Source: Exophiala sp. HKRS030 | Taxonomy: Eukaryota > Ascomycota > Eurotiomycetes > Chaetothyriales > Herpotrichiellaceae | Assembly (NCBI GenBank): GCA_023897205.1 | Contig: JAHWDD010000004.1 | Coordinates: 1,116,001-1,180,000 of the forward strand | Direction of reading: 5' to 3' | Length of the DNA: 64,000 bases | Shown here: positions 39,100-47,642 of the stretch, in pieces | How positions within the stretch are numbered: position 1 is the stretch's first letter | Layout of the letters: each line of letters starts with the position of its first letter | Made by a program: the position numbers and the translations under genes | Notes under the pieces: generated by a model | The model's database searches: none | What the model was told of the DNA's origin: nothing | What the model saw: only the letters and a program-made list of their open reading frames with translations

Positions 39100-39471
39100 T
39101 CATCCTGCACCGGCCGCTGCGGTCTCGAGCCTTCCTGGTTTGGAATTCAAATATGCGTTTCTGTGGCAGTCGGGACGATTCCATGTCAGCCTTAAGGACC
39201 TTTCTTGACACGGTGCACGTTTTTTTGTCGGTGGGAAGGAGGAAAAGGAGGGAGACTTTGTTACCTCTTCTCCGCCCACTGCATGATCCACCAGGCCATC
39301 ACGAACGGCGGGACGACGTACAAGAATTGCGCCCTGGACCTTCGAAAGGTGTTGAAGACAGCGTTGTGCCACGCCCCCGCCAGGGGGTTCTGGCGGTTCG
39401 GCGAGAGTCTGTATTCCGCCACACCCTTGGTTTTTGGGATACGTTTATGGCCAAAACAATAAACGGGGCGG
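39100..39471 (-). CDS. QCR8: Cytochrome b-c1 complex subunit 8 (start exon not resolved)
   Basis: Small single-membrane-pass subunit of respiratory complex III that contacts cytochrome b in the mitochondrial inner membrane. Two exons are clear. The exon 39265-39471 encodes GHKRIPKTKG, EYRLSPNRQNPLAGAWHNAV and FNTFRRSRAQFLYVVPPFVM. The exon 39100-39160 encodes NAYLNSKPGRLETAAAGAG. The intron 39161-39264 has a GTAACA donor and CAG acceptor and restores the family sequence across the join. These blocks match the Qcr8 core (LSPNRQ.PLAG, FNTFRR, N.YLNSK.GR). The start codon must be in a short upstream exon, probably within 39480-39750. I could not choose among the candidates. It is tail to tail with SF3B1. 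Confidence 0.85.
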
Positions 39472-40189
39472 CTGGAGGATTTGGAAGAACGCGGTCAGTA
39501 TTCTTTGATCTTTACGGAGTAAAGTACGCGAGAAAAACAACTCTGTGTGTGGGTGGAGAAGGGTTTAGCTAAAGGGAGGGGGAAAGGGAGAGAGATAGCG
39601 TACTGGCTTCTATAGAGGTTTTCGTTATATTCCATCTTCAGGTTGTAATGTCCGGTGGTACAAAGCAAGTATGTACTGTATGAGAAGAGTACATGGCGGA
39701 CTAAATCGACCCGGGTACCATCTCGACCATATATATATATCTACGCTACGGCTGGAGCTGGGACTATGGAGCACGGGAGTATCAAGACATCCTTGTCCTC
39801 ATTCCACCACGGTCACTTCATCACAGTAGCATATGGTACTACTACCTTGCAGTAAAAGTAAAGTAATGGTACAGTATACAGCGCCCCTGTGGGTCAAAAA
39901 GGGTCGAATTAGTCGTGGTATAACGGAACTTAAACCCGACACGGCAAGGCTCCGGAAACTTTCCCAAGGCTGCGAGACTCGATACGAGACCACACAGTAC
40001 ATACCTTGTCGAATTAGAAAAGAAGGCATCGTTCCGAACTGCTTAGATAGAACAGGTATTCTATTGATATACATGAGATGTTTGATTGTCCGCCCCCCAG
40101 CGGAGAGAGTCTGTGCTCCGAGTGTCGTACTCGTATCAAAGGGCCAACAGGTTCACTACTTACAGTACGGAGTTGTCAGGATCCAGTCT
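39472..40189. other. QCR8 upstream region
   Basis: Should contain the QCR8 first exon and promoter. It has TACGGAGTA at 39513-39521 and a short (AT)n run near 39729-39741. No other gene is seen. Confidence 0.5.
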
Positions 40190-41269
40190 TTATTTCGCGG
40201 CTTCTCCTTTCTGAATCATGGCGGCATCTTTGCTAAAATATGCAACCAGAAGCAATCTTTGAAGCATCCCGTCTTGTTCCTTGCGAGGTTCTGGTCCTCC
40301 ACGCTCGATGAATTCGTGCCACGATACGAGACTGCAATCGACACCTTCCCAGTGCTCAGAAATGACAGCTTGCCACTCTTCTTCCGTGTTGGCCTCCCAC
40401 ACGCCTGTTCTTGCGTCAAACGGGAGAGACTCGACCATGGGCCGGTAGTAAAAGTAACCACGGTCCACCATCTCCAAGAGGACTTCGACCATGATCACAA
40501 AAATGATGGTCCGGCGTGTCGTTTCGGCAAGCGTCCAGGCTTGCCACGGTGACAGGTGACCCTGGAGGGTTCGTGGGAGGTGGGAGTGAAAATGTTGCGT
40601 CCATTTGTGGAAGAGGAAGCGCAACTGTGCAAGACCGGAAATCTCGTCGCCTCCTCGAGCCTTGCTCAATGTCGAGGCCAACAGTATCGCCATGAGTTGG
40701 TGAAAGGCATCTAGGAATTGCGAGAAGGACGTCTGTTGTGAGAGGTCGAGGGACAGTAATCTGTTCTGCTTGGCTTCCATGACTGTCCACAGCAATTCTG
40801 CACTGACTTCTCTCTCTTGGGCAGCACCATCCTTGGAGTTTGCCCAGGCCAGACGTGATATCTGAGCATGGCAAAAAGGAGTGGTACGGTGTTGAAACGT
40901 CGCCAGTGGTATCTCGTTGAGCTGGGCAAAGGCCAATGCGAACGTCTCCGGAGTTGAGCAGGCTGGGAATTTGTAATTCGGATCCAGGCCGTTAGGGGTA
41001 TAGTTCTTGACGGCATCGGCGTGTGCTGCTTGTATCGAGTCGTACACGACGGCGGGAAAAGGCTCCCGGACTACTTGGGGTCGAGAGGCGTCGGCGGGCC
41101 CGTGAGGTCTCTCGGTGCTCGCACTCGTACTTGTATTGGTGACTGGCTCGAGGTCATATTTGCAGTCGATGCCTTTCTCTAGACATCTCGGACATTTCGG
41201 AAGTTCAGCACGACAAGGCCGTTTGGCTTTTCTGCAGGCGTGACATGCTTTGCGCAGAGGCGTTGTCAT
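40190..41269 (-). CDS. Zn2Cys6 transcription factor (short form)
   Basis: Probable nuclear regulator, single exon, 359 aa. The ATG at 41269 opens MTTPLRKACHACRKAKRPCR. The zinc cluster has the exact spacing C-X2-C-X6-C-X6-C-X2-C-X6-C at residues 9-36. The linker is Ser/Thr rich. The C-terminal half is helical (for example FSQFLDAFHQLMAILLASTL) but I do not recognise the standard fungal_trans motif, so it may belong to the short, pathway-specific group resembling aflatoxin-type cluster regulators. It is divergent from the LanC-like gene across a 596-bp spacer, which makes that gene a candidate target. A 239-codon antisense frame over its 3' half is not a gene. Confidence 0.88.
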   Translation of the reverse strand: MTTPLRKACHACRKAKRPCRAELPKCPRCLEKGIDCKYDLEPVTNTSTSASTERPHGPADASRPQVVREPFPAVVYDSIQAAHADAVKNYTPNGLDPNYKFPACSTPETFALAFAQLNEIPLATFQHRTTPFCHAQISRLAWANSKDGAAQEREVSAELLWTVMEAKQNRLLSLDLSQQTSFSQFLDAFHQLMAILLASTLSKARGGDEISGLAQLRFLFHKWTQHFHSHLPRTLQGHLSPWQAWTLAETTRRTIIFVIMVEVLLEMVDRGYFYYRPMVESLPFDARTGVWEANTEEEWQAVISEHWEGVDCSLVSWHEFIERGGPEPRKEQDGMLQRLLLVAYFSKDAAMIQKGEAAK

Positions 41270-41865
41270 CGATCATGAAAGAAAAAATTCTTTATCCTGA
41301 AATGTCCCCGTACTGTTGACTCCGCTGGTTGTGATTACCTCGTGATACTTAGCTTGACATTTCCAGAGAGAGAAAAAAAAGACTCGGATCTGCGCGTGAA
41401 AGGAGCACAGACAGAAGAGTAGTCGATGGTCAGGATTGATGCTATCGTAAATAATTTAAGCTCGTGGGACCTTTCACAGCCACCTCATCGGCCGCCGCGA
41501 CGTGTCTGACGAAAACCTCTCACTTGAATCAGGTCGTAACATCACAACATCAGTCATCCTTTTTACTCGTTGAGAAAAAGAACCTCATCTAGATACTTCT
41601 GACTTGCGGCAGATGTTCTTCGTGTTACATGCGAACACATGCTCGGAGCTCCAAGTCTTCGGAGAATCAACCCGATGATACTTGTACTCTGTACAGGTGA
41701 ATCAATATAACTCGATGACATCGAGGTGATTAGTTTGTCCGTCTCTGGACGTCATTAAGCATCCTACCGCCATCAAGGAAGCCTTCGAGTACTACAGAGT
41801 CCGTAACATGTTTCATCAAGCTCTTTAGAACCATATCGAATTTCGGGTGGTCGAATTTTCTCATT
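41270..41865. other. Shared divergent promoter of the Zn2Cys6 and LanC-like genes
   Basis: Head-to-head spacer, 596 bp. No RNA gene or repeat was recognised. Confidence 0.5.
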
Positions 41866-43029
41866 ATGTTCAAAATGAGCCTGGGAGACCGGTATTATCG
41901 AAACGACGAAAAGCCTTCACGACGGTCGGATGCTCATCAAGAATTGAACGACTGCTTGACACGCATCAATGCCTACAATCCGCCTGTGCAGACTTGCTCA
42001 ACCGGATGGTCCTTTTCGGGACTCTACCGTGGCCCGACATCCGTCGCATACCTCTTTTTCCGATTGTCCCAGTCCTATCCCGATCTTACCTTCAAGGGGC
42101 AATCTCTCCTGGACTGGGCAGAAGCATATCTAGCACTAGGGACGTCTCGTTCAAATTCGAAAAATGTCGATTCAAGCCATTGCGGCACTGCAAATGAGAC
42201 TCTTGCTCAACTGGCCATTCGAGCCGTGATCGATCAAGACCCATCTCTCGTGCAACAGTTGTGCTCATTTCAATCACTGATAAACGGCACAGAGGGTGGT
42301 TCAGATGAATGGCTCTATGGAAGGGCAGGTTACCTGTACCTCCTCAGACTTGCGGGGAGTGGGTTTGACAAGGAATCCGGTCCCGTCGGTAAAATGGTCG
42401 ACGAGACGATTCAGAAGACGGTCCAACGTATTCTGGCCAGCCGACAGCCTTGGACGTGGCATGGCAAAGCCTACATAGGTGCCGCTCACGGTTCATTCGG
42501 TATTCTATGTCAGATCGTCCTCTCGGATCCTGCAGCTGCGGACTCTGTGGAACAAATCTTGTCACAACTACTGGAGATGCAGTATCCACGTAGTGGCAAT
42601 TTCCCTTCGTCAATGGCTAGGTCATCTGACAAACTCGTTCATTTTTGTCACGGTGGCCCTGGTGTCGTACTATCACTGACATCGCTCCGGCCACATTTTC
42701 CCAATCTACGGCAAAGGATCGACGCGGCGATCGCGGCCGCCCAGAGAGATACTTGGAGACGTGGTGTTTTGGTCAAGGACCCTTGCTTGTGTCACGGGAT
42801 AGCAGGGAATGCACTCGCTCTGGATGATGCGGATGAGTTTCGACACCTTGTCACGTACATGTCGAGTGGTTCACTCGAAGAAGCCCAACAAGGATGGTTG
42901 AAGGAGGCGGGTCGGAGTGACGAGTTTGTAGGACTGTACACGGGTGAAGCCGGCCGAGCTTGGACTTGGGCTGTGGCAGACAAGTTTGACGAACTGGCAA
43001 GTAAATGTATCGGATTCAATGATCTCTGA
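41866..43029 (+). CDS. LanC-like protein (LANCL family)
   Basis: Eukaryotic relative of the lanthionine synthetase cyclase domain. Single exon, 387 aa, starting MFKMSLGDRYYRNDEKPSRR, close to usual LANCL size (about 400). It shows the repeated glycine-containing helical hairpins of the double alpha-barrel: LYGRAGYLYLL, YIGAAHGSFGI, CHGGPGVVL, CHGIAGNAL and LYTGEAGRAW. The zinc site is conserved: Cys in FCHGGPG and Cys-His in CLCHGIAGNA. Animal LANCLs add glutathione to dehydroamino acids in damaged phosphoproteins. Whether the fungal protein does so is inference. It is divergent from a Zn2Cys6 regulator. No precursor peptide resembling a lanthipeptide was seen nearby. Confidence 0.88.
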   Translation: MFKMSLGDRYYRNDEKPSRRSDAHQELNDCLTRINAYNPPVQTCSTGWSFSGLYRGPTSVAYLFFRLSQSYPDLTFKGQSLLDWAEAYLALGTSRSNSKNVDSSHCGTANETLAQLAIRAVIDQDPSLVQQLCSFQSLINGTEGGSDEWLYGRAGYLYLLRLAGSGFDKESGPVGKMVDETIQKTVQRILASRQPWTWHGKAYIGAAHGSFGILCQIVLSDPAAADSVEQILSQLLEMQYPRSGNFPSSMARSSDKLVHFCHGGPGVVLSLTSLRPHFPNLRQRIDAAIAAAQRDTWRRGVLVKDPCLCHGIAGNALALDDADEFRHLVTYMSSGSLEEAQQGWLKEAGRSDEFVGLYTGEAGRAWTWAVADKFDELASKCIGFNDL

Positions 43030-43360
43030 TGGAGAGGACAGATGAGAACTACAAGTTGTTCCAGTGGTATCATGTGTAACACTGTTGTACGGCAACAGCC
43101 TCGTCGGGTCAACACGACAAGGCTGTGTGTGGCCTTTTGTCAATTTCAGCCTTGTTGACTTGACTGCCTCGGGAATTTTTCCGCTTCATCGCCGACCGTC
43201 GACGCTCATCTCCTTCATGTCCACACTTCTAGTTATTATTACAGTACTACCTCCCAACGTCTCCTACATACTCGCACAGTACGGATAACGTACGGAGGAG
43301 AATTTCGCGTTTGCAATATTCTTGCCATCAATTGCTTTTCCTTTCCTAACAACAAAGGAT
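43030..43360. other. Spacer before the MED9-like gene
   Basis: Short spacer with a TACGGAGGA-like variant of the dispersed motif near 43290. No gene is seen. Confidence 0.4.
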
Positions 43361-43765
43361 ATGTCGACCGATCCTCCCCAGACAACCACACACCCCGATG
43401 TCCCACCGTTCCCGTCTCCCTCGACCTTTTCCATCCTACCGGACATTTACCTCCTCCTCGCGCGGCTCAACATCCTCCAACAACAAGCTGGCACGGCCTC
43501 GACGGCATCCACACCGCCACTCGACCTCAAGGACCTGCCTGCTCAAGTTTACCCGATCAAGCAGCGTATAGCCAAGGCCAAAGCGGCCGTGCAGGCGCTG
43601 CCGGACGTCGAGAGGACTGTGGAAGAGCAGGAGCGTGAGATCCGTGAGCTGGAGAGGACAGCTACGTTGCTCAAGAGGAGGATTGGAAAATTGGGAAGAA
43701 TCGCGGCGGGGAAACACGACGAAAACGAGCTACGAGACGTGGTTATGAAAGGAGTCGAAGATTGA
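43361..43765 (+). CDS. MED9: Probable Mediator complex subunit 9
   Basis: Small helical protein of 134 aa in one exon. The ATG at 43361 opens MSTDPPQTTTHPDVPPFPSP. A Pro-rich N terminus leads into FSILPDIYLLLARLNILQQQ, then LDLKDLPAQVYPIKQRIAKA and a charged coiled coil of DVERTVEEQEREIRELERTA. This order and wording resemble the middle-module Mediator subunit Med9/Cse2 of filamentous fungi, including the LPDVERTVEEQE block. Med9 is small and poorly conserved, so an unrelated coiled-coil protein remains possible. It is convergent with the SHMT gene. Confidence 0.65.
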   Translation: MSTDPPQTTTHPDVPPFPSPSTFSILPDIYLLLARLNILQQQAGTASTASTPPLDLKDLPAQVYPIKQRIAKAKAAVQALPDVERTVEEQEREIRELERTATLLKRRIGKLGRIAAGKHDENELRDVVMKGVED

Positions 43766-44076
43766 AGAATCACAAATGACACGGCACAACAAAAGCAATA
43801 AGAATCTCACAGGAACATTCAAGATGCGGAATTGAGTTGGTATTGCATTGCACAATCACAGCATGACACGACACGACACGACAAGGCCATGGCACTTTTC
43901 ACCCGCAAAATCTACATGCCCACTCACGGGCTTGGGGGTATCGTTGAAGATACGCTGCTTTTTTGGTTCAGCCCACCCAGAAATCCTAGCCGTTGAAAGA
44001 ATTTTTCCGCTCACATCCCCGAAACGCCGCAATCCCATGGTATGGCCTGTTTAGCCTTTTTACCTGGGAAACCAGT
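43766..44076. other. Convergent spacer between MED9 and SHMT
   Basis: 311 bp with a short ACACG tandem near 43866-43882. No gene is seen. Confidence 0.4.
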
Positions 44077-45716
44077 CTACACGGGGAGAGGGAAAGTTGA
44101 AGCCCAGTCCGCAATCTCGTGTCTGAGCTTCTGAATCTCAGGCACAGTGTCACTGGCAACTGCAGCCTTGAAGTCCTTCAGCTTGTTGGCTTCCTTGGGC
44201 AAACCACCCTGGACCTGCTTGCATAGCTTGATGCTCTGGTCGATATACTGAGCAACACGCTTGAAGTCTTCCTCACCAAACCCTCGAGAAGTCATTGCTG
44301 GTGTACCAATACGGATACCGCAGGGAGTCAGGGCCGACTTGTCACCTGGAATACTGTTTTTGTTGCAGGCAATGTTGATCTGCTCCAGAACAGCCTCAAC
44401 TCGCGCACCGTCAAGGCTTTGAGGACGGAGATCAAGCAGGACCATATGCGAGTCAGTGCCATCTGCTACAAGCTTGTAGCCGAGAGCCTTGAACTCGTTC
44501 TCCAGAGCCTTTGCGTTCTTGACTACTTGTTCTTGGTACGCGCGGAACTCGGGGGTGGCAGCTTGTTTGAGGGCAACGGCAAGAGCAGTGATGGTGTGGT
44601 TGTGGGGACCGCCTTGATGACCAGGGAAGACGGAGAAGTTGATGGGTCCTTCGAGGTCGTAAAGGACCTGCTTGCCAGTCTTGGGGTCGGTGCTGCGCAC
44701 TCCCTTGCGGAAAAAGATCATGGCTCCACGAGGTCCACGCAGGGACTTGTGGGTAGTGGTCGTGACAACGTCAGCATACTCGAAAGGCGAAGGAATGACT
44801 CCTGCGGCAATGAGACCGGAGATATGAGCCATGTCCACGATCAGGTATGCTCCGACCTTGTCGGCGATCTGGCGCATTCGGGCATAGTCAATCAGTCTGC
44901 AGTAAGCAGAGGTTCCGGCAACGAGGCACTTGGGTCTATACAACTGAGCGTTCTCTTCCAGTCGGTCATAGTCAATGATGCCGGTTTCGAGGTTGACTCG
45001 GTATGGGAAGGTCTCGAAGTAGGTCGACACGGCTGAGATCCTACACGAATGTCAATGCTCCTTTTCTTCCCACATTCGCTCTGTGTTGTTTGCTTACTTC
45101 TTCTGCGGTGTCTGGTATCCGTGACTCAAATGTCCACCGTGAGGCAAGTCCAAACCCATCAGTCTGTCGTGGGGGCGCATGATGGCCTGGTAAACCTGCA
45201 GGTTCGCCGGGCTGCCACTAAGTGGTTGCACGTTGACTCCCCATTTCTCAGGGTCGAGGTGGAAGGCCTTCAAAGCTCTCGCCTGGCATGTGAGTTCAAC
45301 CGCGTCAATGTGTTGGTTTCCTCCGTAGTATCTTGCTCCGGGGTATCCTTCAGAGTACTTGTTGGACATGGGCGATCCGAGGGCATCGAAGACGGCGCGG
45401 GAGGTGACGTTTTCGGAGGCAATGAGGATGATGGACTCTCGTTGACGTTTGATTTCTTTTTTCTGCAGTTTTGGAAGAGAGCGAGTGTTAGGCTTCCTGC
45501 ATCGTGCGCCATAGTACATGACGGGGACCAACGTACCATGATCTCGGCGATTTCAGGATCAGACTCGACCAAGGACTTTTCGAGCATCTGCAATATTTTG
45601 ATGTAACTTGTGAGTAGGCTGCATGCCCATTTTGTGTGGGGTAATCAAGACGACTTGTCACTCACCTCCTTGTGAGCCTCTGAGAGGGCGTAGCTGGGGT
45701 TGGTGGTTGAACCCAT
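44077..45716 (-). CDS. Serine hydroxymethyltransferase, cytosolic type
   Basis: PLP enzyme converting serine and tetrahydrofolate to glycine and methylene-tetrahydrofolate. Exons are 45666-45716, 45537-45587, 45098-45462 and 44077-45040. The total is 1431 nt and 476 aa, typical for the cytosolic form. The N terminus is [17 protein letters not shown] with no mitochondrial presequence. Motifs include [40 protein letters not shown], the PLP-lysine in [15 protein letters not shown], and [11 protein letters not shown]. The first two coding exons are each exactly 51 nt. All catalytic residues are present. Confidence 0.97.
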
Positions 45717-46286
45717 CTTCGATGCTGCTGTTGCAGACAGTTTGCGAGCGGTGTGAGGTGGGAAGGTAAGGAGGGAAAGGACAATGATGCACAACAACTG
45801 GGAGGCTTATGGCTGGCTCGTAAGAAAGTGAAAAAAGTCTTTTCGAGGTGCACAGTACAAAAACGAAAACAGTCACGCAAGGGTAAATACGGCGGGCTTC
45901 GAAAGTCTACGGTCAGAGAGGGATGGTGGACCTGTGACATGAGGGAAAATGAATATTTTCTTCGTGGTCTTTTTTCCCCCTCGCGCACCCGTAGCTAAGA
46001 TTCATCATAGAGGCGCTAAGAGAGGCACTAGTGGGTTAAAAAATGGACTAACTCGAAGGTCTTTATAGGCAAACGAACATTGAGTACGGTAGAGCATATG
46101 ATCCGGTTTATGCACTCTATCCAACGTTTAACGCTTCCAGTAGAGTTCCTAGATACTATAGGCACGCTCAACTTTCTGCCATGACCCTGATGATAACGCT
46201 CCGAGTAAGGTCGGTAGGTAGGTAGGTAGAAATAATGGTACTCCATACTATCCGCACACTTGCCGTTTTTCTTTGTGCGAAATCAT
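45717..46286. other. Spacer between the SHMT promoter and the RPA34.5 3' end
   Basis: SHMT upstream region. A short (GGTA)n tract lies near 46209-46228. No gene is seen. Confidence 0.5.
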
Positions 46287-47369
46287 TCATAAGACATCAG
46301 CATCCACCAATTTGTGCTTCTTTTTCTTCTTCTTTTCGGGGTTTGTTCCATTCTCTCCGTCCATCGATCTTTGAGACTCGTTCTTGGATGATTTCTTGGA
46401 CTTTTTCTTCGGCGTAGGTTCTGGTATCTCGTCGGGGACCTGGAAAGTGTTGGTCATCTCGACGTCCTCATCCGCTGACTCTTGGCGTGTTGCTGAGGAT
46501 CCGTAGGGGAAATATCGCATCTTTAACCCTTGAGGTTGTTGTCGAATCGCTTTTGGTTTTCCGGTTTCTGTGGCGGTGAATACCAGTGGCGTACCAGGGG
46601 CCTGGTCTTTTGTTGCGGTCTCTCCGTTTGTGGATGCTTTGGATTTTTGGTTGCTTGTGTCGATGGCATGGTCACCCATTTCCCTGAGCTGGAAATTCCT
46701 CTCAATGATCGCAGCACGCTTGTACGTCGACTTCGTTCCGTGGGGCATCAGGAGAGTTTCGTAGCCGTGAGCGGATGGCATGGAGTGCAGGTTGTAACTG
46801 ACACCGTCCTTGCTGAGAATACTTTCGCCCCTCATGACGGCTTGCATGTCGAAGCTCTTGACGGATTCGATGGATACAAAGTCTGGAACTGAAATGTGCC
46901 AGACCTGCTTGCCGTCCAGGTTGTCGAGAAGGCCAGTTACCTCTGATGTGTAGTCGGACGCCGACAGGGTCAGAGCCTCGTAGCCAGTGGGTGGCTTGTA
47001 GGCCTTGGGCGCTATTCTGACGTTCGAGGATGTTGCAGTCTTTCTGGCCTTCTTCACTGGAGTTTCAGGGATAGTGTCGGAAGATCGTTTCTTGCTTCTT
47101 GATGATGATGAGGAGCTGTTGCTGGTTGACTCGGCGTCGGAACCGTCTTCTTCAGCACTTGATTGCGACGAGGATGACTCTTCGGTGTCTTCATCATCGT
47201 CGTCATTCGATGTAGTTGTCGTCGAGTGCGAAGCTAGATTTGGTTGTGAAGCTGTTTTCGTTTTCTTTTTTGGTTGTGGTTGGGGTGTTTCTTGTTCCTC
47301 TTCGTCGCTTGAATCATGGACAATTTCTTGGCTGAGATTGCTTTGCCTTGCGGCTTCTTTTTTTGCCAT
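46287..47369 (-). CDS. DNA-directed RNA polymerase I subunit RPA34.5
   Basis: Subunit of the Pol I-specific RPA34.5-RPA49 heterodimer, a TFIIF-like module that helps Pol I initiate and elongate on rDNA in the nucleolus. Single exon, 360 aa. The first 115 residues are acidic/serine-rich and disordered. The conserved dimerisation domain spans about residues 118-235, with APKAYKPPTGYEALTL, VWHISVPDFVSIESVKSFDM and YETLLMPHGT. The C terminus is a lysine-rich tail (KKKKKKHK), as in yeast Rpa34. Its start is 273 bp from the start of the divergent GRC3-like gene, which also serves rRNA production. Confidence 0.88.
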   Translation of the reverse strand: MAKKEAARQSNLSQEIVHDSSDEEEQETPQPQPKKKTKTASQPNLASHSTTTTSNDDDDEDTEESSSSQSSAEEDGSDAESTSNSSSSSSRSKKRSSDTIPETPVKKARKTATSSNVRIAPKAYKPPTGYEALTLSASDYTSEVTGLLDNLDGKQVWHISVPDFVSIESVKSFDMQAVMRGESILSKDGVSYNLHSMPSAHGYETLLMPHGTKSTYKRAAIIERNFQLREMGDHAIDTSNQKSKASTNGETATKDQAPGTPLVFTATETGKPKAIRQQPQGLKMRYFPYGSSATRQESADEDVEMTNTFQVPDEIPEPTPKKKSKKSSKNESQRSMDGENGTNPEKKKKKKHKLVDADVL

Positions 47370-47642
47370 GGTTCTGAACGCTGGTCAATATGACCTTCAA
47401 GTTTTGGGAAAGCCTCAGAGTCGTTGGATATTGATCAAGGATGGTGGTGAGTCACGAACAATGGCCATCTAGGTAGGGAATCTCACAGACAAATTTTTGG
47501 AGATTCACAGTCGCGAACAAAAATCTTTTCGGGTCTTGCCGTACGCTAAAGTTTTTAGTGTATCTAGTTACTAAGTAATGAACATTTGCACGCTCTTTTG
47601 CACTGGGTGACTTTTGGTTCTCAGTGAGCAAAGATATATTGT
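47370..47642. promoter_or_regulatory. Bidirectional promoter, RPA34.5 / GRC3
   Basis: The only sequence between two divergent ribosome-biogenesis genes. It contains AAATTTTT at 47491-47498, which fits the core AAAWTTTT of the yeast ribosomal RNA processing element (RRPE). The match is a short AT string and could be chance. Shared control is inferred from gene function and arrangement. Confidence 0.45.

Noticed and set aside
39833..40552. 239-codon plus-strand frame
   Set aside because: It overlaps the 3' half of the Zn2Cys6 gene on the other strand and shows no recognisable protein.
41866..43029. Lanthipeptide biosynthetic cluster around the LanC-like gene
   Set aside because: No dehydratase domain, precursor peptide, protease or transporter is present; the neighbours are a regulator and a Mediator subunit.
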